The notes under the pieces are model-generated. The model made no database searches and was not told where the DNA came from. It saw nothing but the letters and a program-made list of their open reading frames with translations. DNA of 64,000 nt from Rachicladosporium sp. CCFEE 5018 (Eukaryota > Ascomycota > Dothideomycetes > Cladosporiales > Cladosporiaceae): contig KZ111146.1 of the NCBI GenBank assembly GCA_002077045.2, positions 776,293 through 840,292 on the forward strand, in the 5' to 3' direction. Made by a program: the position numbers and the translations under genes. This document shows positions 21,149 through 29,990 of this stretch, one piece after another; position 1 is the first letter of the stretch, and each line of letters opens with the position of its first letter.

Positions 21149-21716
21149 GGCTCGACTCAGTGTTGTACGGTAGTGTTGAGATGTGTTGTACTGCAATGAA
21201 TGAGATGATCAGGAAATCTCGAAGTTCACCTCAACAGCTCAAGGAAAGGGCGGTTCACAGATGCAGCAGCCCAGGGAAAGAGCAAGTGCTTTGATATTAT
21301 GTCGAACTGTACGACAATCTAGCATCCAACCGCTGCAGCTGAGTAGGCTATGCGGTATCGCTGACTCACATGTATCGCTGCAATGATACAAGAAGACTCA
21401 CTTGCGGTGTTCACTTTCGATTTGTTTGCCTTGCACGGCCACAATGTAGGAAAGTTTGATGTGGCGCGTGCTCAGTGTTGTGAGGCGTTGCCTGTTGTAA
21501 GTCAGGAAGGTCACAACCTTCGTCCAATGCAATTCATCGCAGAGGGCACATTGTCTAGACATCCACGTCTGTCTCAGCTCTAGCGACTTGGTCGATGTAG
21601 CCAACAGCACATAAGGCGATGCGCCCACGGAGCTGAAGCTAGCATCTGGCATATCATCTACACAGCCCTGAGAGTCGACTCCAGAGAGCAGCACTACATA
21701 ACGAACGATCGCCAAC
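21149..21716. other. Divergent promoter region TRL1 / APQ12-like
   Basis: 568 nt between two divergent starts. Short open frames occur on both strands without recognisable content. Confidence 0.5.
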
Positions 21717-22223
21717 ATGGATCTCATTCAGGGTTTGGCGCAGTCCCCGGACTCAGGCGTGCGACCAAGTGCTAACGATGCCACAGATTGGACCTCCTAC
21801 TTTCTCGACCCCTCCAATCCTCTCCGACCATGGGCGTACCGCTTGCTCTCCCTCTCAAACACAGCCCGATCCTACGCCTTCCCGCTCCTCACATCGATCA
21901 CGCAGAAGCCCGATCTCGCCACCATCGCCCTCCTGCTGGTTATCATCTTCGTCTCCCTCAAGCTCCTCAACATGCTTGTGCAGAGCGTAATGTTCTGGTT
22001 TCGACTTGCGTGGAAGATCGCTTTCTGGGGCGTGCTGGCTGGACTAGCGCTGTGGATGTGGACGAGAGGTCCGGAGGGAGTCGCGCAGGATGTTGGGTAC
22101 TGGGCTGGGGTTTGGGGGAATGAGTATGAGTACTGGAGGGAGAGGGAGGGACAGGCGAGGGTTGCGCAAAGCTGGCAGCAACCTGTGCGCAAAGCGCAGA
22201 GGAGGGGAGGATGGGGGACATGA
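21717..22223 (+). CDS. APQ12: APQ12-like nuclear envelope/ER membrane protein
   Basis: A single exon of 168 residues. Two hydrophobic helices (about 66-90 and 93-112; LATIALLLVIIFVSLKLLN and WKIAFWGVLAGLALWMW) follow an N-terminal NPLRPWAYRLLSLSN motif. This layout, with a charged tail rich in Gln/Arg/Gly, matches the Apq12 family. In yeast that family acts at the ER and nuclear envelope in lipid homeostasis and nuclear pore biogenesis. There is no signal peptide. The start ATG has a good context. The identification is from the overall pattern and not from a strong catalytic motif. Confidence 0.72.
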   Translation: MDLIQGLAQSPDSGVRPSANDATDWTSYFLDPSNPLRPWAYRLLSLSNTARSYAFPLLTSITQKPDLATIALLLVIIFVSLKLLNMLVQSVMFWFRLAWKIAFWGVLAGLALWMWTRGPEGVAQDVGYWAGVWGNEYEYWREREGQARVAQSWQQPVRKAQRRGGWGT

Positions 22224-23823
22224 CACTTGTGATCTGGATTACTACGGCGTATTGAGATTGTACAGCTTCGTATCGGAACGGGTGCAGGCGTTTGGATCAC
22301 GGCCGGCGGTGGTACGGGCAAGATGCCCCAAAACCGGCGGTGGAAGCGCATTCGGTACGAGCTATCTTCTCTGGACGAGTATATGTATGAGTATGCTGCG
22401 AGCAGATCCATGACACGCAACGACATCCACTGGCCCACAGGCATGCTTTTTGTGTACCTTCATGGCTTCCACCTGATTATACACCACAAGATAGGATAGC
22501 ACCGTCCACCTGGTTCATTAGCTGGTCGCTTGATTTGGTGACGCGACTACGGTCTATGCAGCAAAATCGTAAAGCCGCAGTGAAACTGTCTTTCCCCAAC
22601 TACTCTTGGGAGATATCCTGCACAGCTAAGCGCTTCCAGCCATGTCGTCGTTGCACAGCCACAGTAACGATCAGAAGATACATGTAGCAAACCGCCTCGG
22701 CAGTGATCGCCGAGTAGGCCTGTCAATAGTGGACCCTGAGCTATCGCACCTCACGGGACGTTCTTTCGCAGCATTTCATGGCGATGGTGCGGACTGGTGT
22801 ACAATAGCCTGTACAGCCCAAGGTTGAGGAAGGGGAGCGAATACAATTGCGAGAGTGCATGCTGGGACAGAATGCTGATGCAACTTAGTGCCAGCGCCTC
22901 GTCAATGTGATCGAAGCAATACTTTAGCAATATACATTGAATCCGTAGCACAAACATGAACGTTCCCACGTGCCTGCCATTCGGCAACGGCGGATCTCGA
23001 ACTCGAATTCATCCCAATTCTCCGGACCTGAAACCTGCTTCACCCATGCCACGCTTGAGCACGCCAGCGGCACGCTCGACGTTAGGAACTACCATTCCAA
23101 GACCTTGCTGTGCAGATCGTCAAGCCCAGAACAACGTCAGATAGGCCTGCGCCACAGTCCCCCTGCCGAAGAGCTGGTCATCTGTGGCTTTCCACGATTG
23201 CCCTGCATCACCACCACCCGACTTCGTCCACTCACAACGTCTCAGCGCCACATCCACCTACCTCACCGAGCCTTCCAGCCCGTCTCTGCCAGTCAACAGC
23301 CACTAGCATGACAGCATGGTGCCTGGGAAGTGTGGCTCGCACCTTCGGTTACGGCGCTGTCTTCCGGCTGGATATCGTCCTGCTTTCACGTGGCTGCTTG
23401 TCAAGGTAAGTGATCTGCATGGACATGGTGTCCGTTGGCACTGTTGGCACAGCCTCGCGCTTCGAGAAGGCATCGCTTCTGTAGGTGCGGGATGGGACCT
23501 GGTCAGAACTAGACCCTGCGTGAGTCGGTGGACTGGGACTGCCAGGACTGGGTATGTATTGGCATTGGGACTGCTGCTTCGATTGTTCCTGAATCTTCAT
23601 CTACACCTCTGTCTCACCTACTTGCACTCATCTCGTACTAGCATCTTATCAACACCCGGTGCAATAAACCAGTGATACCAGGCCCTACTCTAAACGCCCG
23701 ACTGAACACCGGCGAACCACACTCACTCGAGATTTGGGTTCCTGGCAACTTCAAAAGCTGGAAGTCTGACTTCGACACCAAGCCAGCTCTGCGCAGGGAG
23801 CGTCATCGGTAGACACCACCGCG
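22224..23823. other. Long intergenic region, no gene recognised
   Basis: 1.6 kb between two rightward genes. Open frames of about 60-120 codons occur, but none has a domain, signal peptide or convincing exon structure. It probably holds the APQ12-like 3' UTR and an extended promoter of the membrane-protein gene. A small unannotated gene with introns cannot be excluded. Confidence 0.45.
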
Positions 23824-25062
23824 ATGGCGGCATCAACAGAGTCCACTCTCGCGACGCTGGCCACAGCAGTGACATCAGCTCCTTCGAGTTCAATCACATC
23901 AGCAGCAAGCTCATCAACGACTACCGACATCCCCCTCGAGCTATGGAGCATAGCAGAGAGTCTGATCACAAGCGTCTACTCCACAAGCAGCATAACGGAC
24001 GTGCAACACCTGTCGTGGCCAGCAACAGTCGTGATCGGAACTTCAACACACAAGATGCAATCGAGTTCAACTTCAGTCCCAACAGTTGTTTCTCCAGCAG
24101 CGACCGAAACGTCTGCCGCCGCGAAGACGACTGAAAAGCATTCCCCTCTCACCGACCGCTCCCTCGGCATCGCCCTCGGCGTCGTCTTCGGCCTCCTCGC
24201 TCTCGCAGTCCTAGGCTTCGTCCTCTTCTGCCTCCGCCGACGAAAGCAAAAACGTGGCGGCTCCGGCCTCTTCCGCCGCGACCCTTCAGTCTCAGAAAGC
24301 GATATTGAAGGCTGGCGATCACCAACGCTCCCACAGATGGGTGCAGCAGCTACAAGCCATCGCGGCCAGATGACGCAACGCCACGACCGCCCTTCGCGAG
24401 AGTGGGTAGAGCACTACAACCGCCTCGGCGACCAGCGTACGCCGCCTGCACATCTGCACCCGGCGTTCGCGGCACAACAGCACAGCCAGATGCAGGAAAC
24501 CCCCTCCTCAGAAGAGAACCCATTCTTCACGCCCGAAGAGCGCTCGGAGCACTCCATGGCACAATACGAAGCCGCGCGAGAGTTCACTTCCGACGACCTC
24601 GACACAGCCTACCATCCAGGCTACATCACGCCCGCTGAGCCCACATACCCACTCGAAACCAAGACCCGACGGAGCCAGAGCTCGCATCGCGACACCTCGC
24701 CTTCTGGCCAGCACTCAAGACCCGTTACGCCGTTCAACCCATTGGCCATGATGTCTCCGCCACAACACAAGCAGCATCGCGCTGAGAATCCGTTTACATC
24801 GCCTGAGGATGAGCTGGAGCACGATCTCGGCACGCACCACGGCTATCGCCCTGCGCCTTACGACGACGACGAGGAGCGCGATTTGGTGTCCCCTATTCTG
24901 CCCACTAGGAGCCCAGAGCGAAGATCAAGTCCTATGGTGCATTATCCTAGCTGGGGCGAGATTTCTGAGTTTGATTTTGGTGGTGAAGGGAGAGCGAGGA
25001 AGAGTGGCGAAGGCTATCGCAAGGACAGGGAGAGTGTGGTCGGGCGAATGGAGCTGGCTTAA
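23824..25062 (+). CDS. Ser/Thr-rich single-pass membrane protein (Mid2/WSC-sensor-like layout)
   Basis: A single exon of 412 residues. Residues 1-110 are very rich in Ser/Thr/Ala and likely O-glycosylated. One transmembrane helix spans about 113-136 (LGIALGVVFGLLALAVLGF) and is followed at once by the basic stop-transfer RRRKQKR. About 270 cytoplasmic residues follow, disordered and rich in Pro/Glu/His, with repeated ENPF(F/T) motifs (ENPFFTPEE, ENPFTSPEDE). The layout recalls fungal cell-wall sensors and other Ser/Thr-rich type I membrane proteins. No WSC cysteine domain and no clear cleavable signal peptide are visible, so the start may be incomplete or the helix may act as a signal anchor. 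Function unknown. Confidence 0.75.
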   Translation: MAASTESTLATLATAVTSAPSSSITSAASSSTTTDIPLELWSIAESLITSVYSTSSITDVQHLSWPATVVIGTSTHKMQSSSTSVPTVVSPAATETSAAAKTTEKHSPLTDRSLGIALGVVFGLLALAVLGFVLFCLRRRKQKRGGSGLFRRDPSVSESDIEGWRSPTLPQMGAAATSHRGQMTQRHDRPSREWVEHYNRLGDQRTPPAHLHPAFAAQQHSQMQETPSSEENPFFTPEERSEHSMAQYEAAREFTSDDLDTAYHPGYITPAEPTYPLETKTRRSQSSHRDTSPSGQHSRPVTPFNPLAMMSPPQHKQHRAENPFTSPEDELEHDLGTHHGYRPAPYDDDEERDLVSPILPTRSPERRSSPMVHYPSWGEISEFDFGGEGRARKSGEGYRKDRESVVGRMELA

Positions 25063-25366
25063 ATGCCTCGAGACCAGTGAACGGGTCGTGCGACTTGTGT
25101 TGGTTTGCAGGCAATGATACCATGGGAATATATTAGGCCGTTTCTGTACATGACAAACACGTGTCAATAACGTTCATATCACTTTCGAAGCTTCCTAGGT
25201 CAGTAGTTCACATTCGCGCATAATAGCATCCCAGCGCCGCAGCGATGTGCGCTCTCGCATTGATTGATATCGATTCGCAAGGCGAGAATGTTCCGTAGGT
25301 ACCATTCCATGGCTTTTGCTATATACATTACTACCCTCGCTTCACTCTCTCATACCTACTTTCCAC
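25063..25366. other. Intergenic, shared 3' region
   Basis: 304 nt between two convergent stop codons. Nothing was recognised beyond presumed 3' UTRs. Confidence 0.5.
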
Positions 25367-26608
25367 TCATTCCTCAGCCCATCTTTTCTCCCTGGCACCT
25401 CTACCCGCCGCCTTCCCCTCCCTCTCCGCTTCCCTCCAATCCCAGTACTCCCCCAACCTCTTCTCCGCATAACTCTTATAATCAAACCCAATCTCGCTAA
25501 TCCCCTGCTGGATCAACGCCCAAACACCCCAGTAAAACCCCGGCAATCCCCTCATAGCATTGACCTGCTCTTCTAGTTGCTCCATTGCGGCTCGAAAGTC
25601 GATCTCAACCGCCACGTTACTATTAGCTTCCAACACCGCGTCGTAGAACGCCAGCGTATAGTGGTGCAAAAAGTCTTTCCGTGCGGAGCGGGTGGGCAGA
25701 GCACTGTACTCGCACGCGAAGCCGCCCCATTCTGCGAAGTGGTTTGCTAGATCGAAGGCCGCTGGGGCCGGGGTGGCGTATTCGTAGTCTATGAAAGTCA
25801 CTGGACGGGTTGTGTCTGAGGTGTCTGAGGAGGGTTGTTGCCGGATTACGTTGCCGGAGAGGAGATCGCAGTGGGCGAAGATGTAGGGCCGGGAGAAGAG
25901 GCCTGGCGTCTGCTCGAAGCGGGTGCGGAGGTAGGAGAGCTCGGTGGAGAGGGTGGATTGTCGGGATGCGTCGGAGGGGGTGGTGGAGGGTAGCGCGGCG
26001 ATCCAGGAGGCTGTTACGGTCCAGATATTTGGGATTGGGATTGTAGGCGCGGGTTGGGAGGATTTCTGGCCTGGTGTTCGGCCATTGAGAGAAGGGTAGG
26101 TGCTTACAGGCGATATTGGCAGGCTGCCGTGCCATTCTCCTAGCCGCGCTGCAACTTCGCGGTAGACTTCTGGTTTTCGTAGGTCTTCGGGACTGCAGAC
26201 GTCGCCTGAAACGAAGCGGTACATGAGGCCATTCTCGAAGCGCGCAAGGAGCGGAGGGGCCAGACCTCGGCTTGCCAGTAATGTGTGCGCTTTCAGCTCT
26301 CGTTGTCGGTCTATCAGAATCTCTGTGCCATTGCCGTACGCTCGCAAGAGTATGGCATTCTGATCTATTTCGGCTCTACTCCTGTCCGGAAGCTCGATCG
26401 TGGCTTTGTACAATGTGTTGGTGATCCCCTCAGTGAATGGCACAAATTGTATGTGCGCCTTGTTCAAACTCCATTCCGGCGCATATGCTTGCACCAGCTT
26501 CAATGCTGAGTCCTCGGCATGGGCTGTGTCGAAGAAAAGCGGGATATATGGCACCCCGTCTATAGGTGAATCTGTCCGATGGTCCTGTTCAGGAGTAGCT
26601 GTAGACAT
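25367..26608 (-). CDS. EKI1: Ethanolamine kinase (choline/ethanolamine kinase family)
   Basis: A single exon of 413 residues. FTEGITNTLYKA (58-69) is the ATP-binding loop. Brenner's motif is FAHCDLLSGNVI (His246, Asp248, Asn253) and the metal-binding IDYEYA follows (Asp274, Glu276), then AFDLANHFAEWGG. Together they define the choline/ethanolamine kinase fold. FTEGITNTLYK is closer to ethanolamine kinases than to choline kinases, but that preference is inferred. The enzyme would phosphorylate ethanolamine in the cytosol, the first step of the CDP-ethanolamine branch of phosphatidylethanolamine synthesis. A Pro/Ser-rich insertion lies at about 165-190. The gene is divergent from the CLC gene. 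Confidence 0.9.
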   Translation of the reverse strand: MSTATPEQDHRTDSPIDGVPYIPLFFDTAHAEDSALKLVQAYAPEWSLNKAHIQFVPFTEGITNTLYKATIELPDRSRAEIDQNAILLRAYGNGTEILIDRQRELKAHTLLASRGLAPPLLARFENGLMYRFVSGDVCSPEDLRKPEVYREVAARLGEWHGSLPISPVSTYPSLNGRTPGQKSSQPAPTIPIPNIWTVTASWIAALPSTTPSDASRQSTLSTELSYLRTRFEQTPGLFSRPYIFAHCDLLSGNVIRQQPSSDTSDTTRPVTFIDYEYATPAPAAFDLANHFAEWGGFACEYSALPTRSARKDFLHHYTLAFYDAVLEANSNVAVEIDFRAAMEQLEEQVNAMRGLPGFYWGVWALIQQGISEIGFDYKSYAEKRLGEYWDWREAEREGKAAGRGAREKRWAEE

Positions 26609-27428
26609 GCAGGGCGATTCCGCAGGGAGGTCTGTACACTAGGATGGACCAAGACGAGGAGCTGTAATGAGATATATCGAGTGCTGGGAGCATTGCAGGA
26701 AGTAGTCGTCGTCCTCGTGTGGTCTTGGCAGACGTTTTGCTAGAGCAGACAGAGGTGTGTGCGGTGTGGCTCGCGTGTACAGAACGGAGGGAGATCCAAT
26801 GCACATGTGACGAAGCGTGCGGAAGTCAACGCCGAAATGGATGCCCCTCATCGCTGTTCATGCGGCAGCTCGAGTGGATTCGGGGTCTTTCAGATCGTTG
26901 CTGCGCCCGGGTCTTGTGCCTGAAAGACATGCCGCCAATTTGAGATCCTCCGGAGCTTTAAGAAGCAGATCGCCGCACCAAAAACCACAGAAGCCGTCAG
27001 ACGCGGAAGCCAAGGCACTTCATCGCAGTGCCTTGATAGCTCCGAGAGGACTGCCCCTCTGCGGTCCTGTCGACCACCGCATCGCGATGCAGAGCGCCAC
27101 TGCGTTCGCAGAGAGTCCTTATCAACACACGGCTGGAGGACTCGGAGGAGCCTCGCATACCATATCGCGCTGACCCGTGTGGTGTCAAGCAGGGTCCAGT
27201 TCTGCCGAAGCAGGTATGCTACTTAATAATTGTACGGTATCTACATATCTCTTCCTATCTACACTCCCTTATCAGCAGCAGAAAGAAGCCATCGTCTGCT
27301 TGTAGACAGTCCACTGATGATCCGAGGAGGCATTGATCCAATGTGGCGGTGCATGGTACACAAGATGCACCTCAGATCTCCATCTCGAGGCGATATGCAT
27401 CTTGCTGTCCACATCACCCCCCGGCAGC
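26609..27428. other. Divergent promoter region EKI1 / CLC
   Basis: 820 nt between divergent starts. Open frames on both strands lack coding features. No operator-like repeats were identified. Confidence 0.5.
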
Positions 27429-29866
27429 ATGGCCGAACACGACGAGCACAGCGCTTTGCTCGGAGTGCACCATAACGGAAGGCGACACAGCAGATTCCAG
27501 CATGGCAATGAAGATGCGGACTCGTTTGTCCGCAGCCACGTCACGAAGGAGGAGCAGAAGCTCTCAGAGACGGCCATTGGTGAACGACTTCCGTATAACG
27601 ACTACACTACGATAGACTGGCTGCACGATCTAGTATGTATCGACAATTTCTGGAGCGCAAATTCCACCCTCTTACCCAGATCTCCAGGTCAAAGACTCCT
27701 ACCGCCTCCGCTTCATACACAGTCGCAAAGGTCTCCGTTTCAAGCTCATATCGCTCTTTGACGAAGCCTCCGGCTGGATCGCCGCTGCTCTCATCGGCAC
27801 CCTGACAGCATGCGTGGCATTCGTAGTCGATGTGACCGAGGCGACGGTGTCAGACTGGAAGCTCGGCTATTGCACGCGTAATCCTTTCCTCAACAGAGAT
27901 GCATGCTGCGAAGACAAGACTCCCTTCTTCGCCCGAGGTGGTGTCGAGACTGGCGTAGACTGCAAAGGCTTCCACGAGTGGTCTAATAGTTATGTGCCAT
28001 CCTTCGCCATCTACGTCGGGCTGGCACTCGTGTTCGGCGTCATCAGCTCAACAGCGACGATGTTCACGAAGCGATCCCTGCCCTCGACCTCCCCAGGTAC
28101 TGGCAAGGAGAACCAGTACGGCAGCCCTCCGGAGCCTGTTGCCAGTGGGAAAAGTATGTACATGGCCGCTGGAAGTGGCATCCCCGAGATCAAGACTATT
28201 CTGTCGGGCTTCGTGATCCCAAACTTCCTGGACTTCAAGGTACTGTTCGTGAAGGGCTTTGGTGCTGTGTTCGCGGTGGCCACTGGTATGTGTCTTGGCA
28301 AGGAAGGACCTTTCGTGCACATTTCGACCTGCGTTGGCTATCTGGTCGCGAAGCACTTCCCGAAGTACCGTGACAACGGAAGGAAGATGCGGGAGATCCT
28401 ATCAGCAGCATGTGCAGCAGGCCTTAGCGTTGGTATGTGTACCCTCTGGCTAATCGTGACGATCGATCACTAACAAATGTCCAGCCTTCGGCGCACCCAT
28501 CGGCGGTGTCCTCTTCAGCTACGAAGAAATCAGCACCTACTTCCCCCGCAAAGTCCTCTGGCGCGCCTTCCTCTGCTCCCTCACAGCCGCCATGGTCCTC
28601 CGCGCCCTGAACCCCACCGGCACAGGCAAGCTCGTCCTCTTCGAAACCCACTACGGCACCTCCTACAACCCAGTCCACTACCTCGTTTTCGTCTTCCTAG
28701 GCGTCGTAGGCGGCATATTCGGCGGGCTGTTCTGCCGCCTCAACTTCCTCTGGTCGAAATGGTTCCGCTCCTTCACCTTGATCAAGCAGAACCCAGTCTT
28801 CGAAGTCTTTCTCGTCGTCCTCGCTACGACGCTTCTCCAGTATCCAAACCCCTTGATCCGCGAGCCAGGCGACGTAGTAATCAAGAACCTCCTCGTCGAT
28901 TGCCGCGACGATGCCTCCCAAAGAACTTGGGTATGCCAACAAGAGTCCACGAACAGCAGCACTTACCTCGGCTTCCTAGCCTACGGCACAGTCACAAAGC
29001 TAGTCCTCACAATCATAACCTTCGGCGTCAAAGTCCCCTCTGGCGTCATTATACCCGCTCTAGACGCCGGCGCCCTCTTCGGCCGCCTCGTTGGCCAGGC
29101 GATTCCGTCCATCTCCCCCGGTATCTTCGCCATGGTGGGCGCCGCGGCGTTCCTCGCAGGCGTCTCCCGGATGACGATCTCGCTCTGCGTCATCATGTTC
29201 GAACTGACAGGCGAATTGGAGTATATTTTACCCCACATGATCGCTATTCTGGTAGCGAAGTGGGTTGCGGACGCGTTGGGGAAGGAGAGCGTGTATGACT
29301 TGGCGCAGAACATCCTGGGGCATCCGTTCCTGGACCCAGAGCACGCGATTGCTGCTGTGCAGCACCAAGACGCGAGAGTAGAGGAGCTGATCCCTCCGCA
29401 GCAGACGATGGATGAGATCACCGTTGTGGTGCCGAAATCGAATTGCGTTAGCGTGGAGCTGCTGCGGAAGAAGCTCTCTCAGCTGCAGGCGAGAGGTCTT
29501 ATGGACGCCGGGCTCGTACTCGTCCAAGCCACACCCATTGGCAATATATGTCAAGGCTACTTGTCTGAGTCGGAGCTGGAATTTGGACTGAATGAGCTGG
29601 CTACTTCGTTTCCTGAGCGCACGGAAGTACGGCTTCTTGGTCAGGCACCTGATGAAGAGGAAGGGAAGCTGGATTTGAGTCCTTTCGTAGATCGGACGCC
29701 GATCACTGTATGTGCGTCGGCGCCGATGGAATATGCTGTCGAGATGTTCGGAAAGCTAGGATTGAGGTATCTAATGGTGACGGAGGAGGGCACGGGAGCG
29801 CTGGTCGGTGTCATCATCAAGAAGCGATTGGTGGGATATCTGGAGGGGCTTGGGCATGCGGACTGA
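27429..29866 (+). CDS. GEF1: CLC-type chloride/proton exchanger (Gef1/CLC-3-like)
   Basis: Three exons (27429-27632, 27688-28432, 28485-29866) encode 776 residues. All the CLC signature loops are present: GSGIPE (about 230), GKEGPFVH with the gating Glu (about 274), the FGAPIGGVLFSYEE segment with the internal proton-Glu pair created across intron 2, and KVPSGVIIPALDAGALFGR. Two CBS-type domains form the C-terminus (about 610-776). Presence of both glutamates indicates a 2Cl-/H+ antiporter of endosome, vacuole or Golgi membranes rather than a channel. Ser in GSGIPE favours chloride over nitrate. The N-terminal region, YNDYTTIDWLHDL then VKDSYRLRFI, matches eukaryotic CLC-3/4/5 and Gef1. It converges on DIS3 with 124 nt between stops. 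Confidence 0.93.
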
Positions 29867-29990
29867 ACGGCACCAGCAGGAGAGCTTCAAGATCATACGT
29901 ATCATCACCAGATGACAGGGATCGAGCAGCTTTCGCAGCATTCTGCTTTCTCGCATTGTAGCGGTACATACGCGATCGAGTACCACATTC

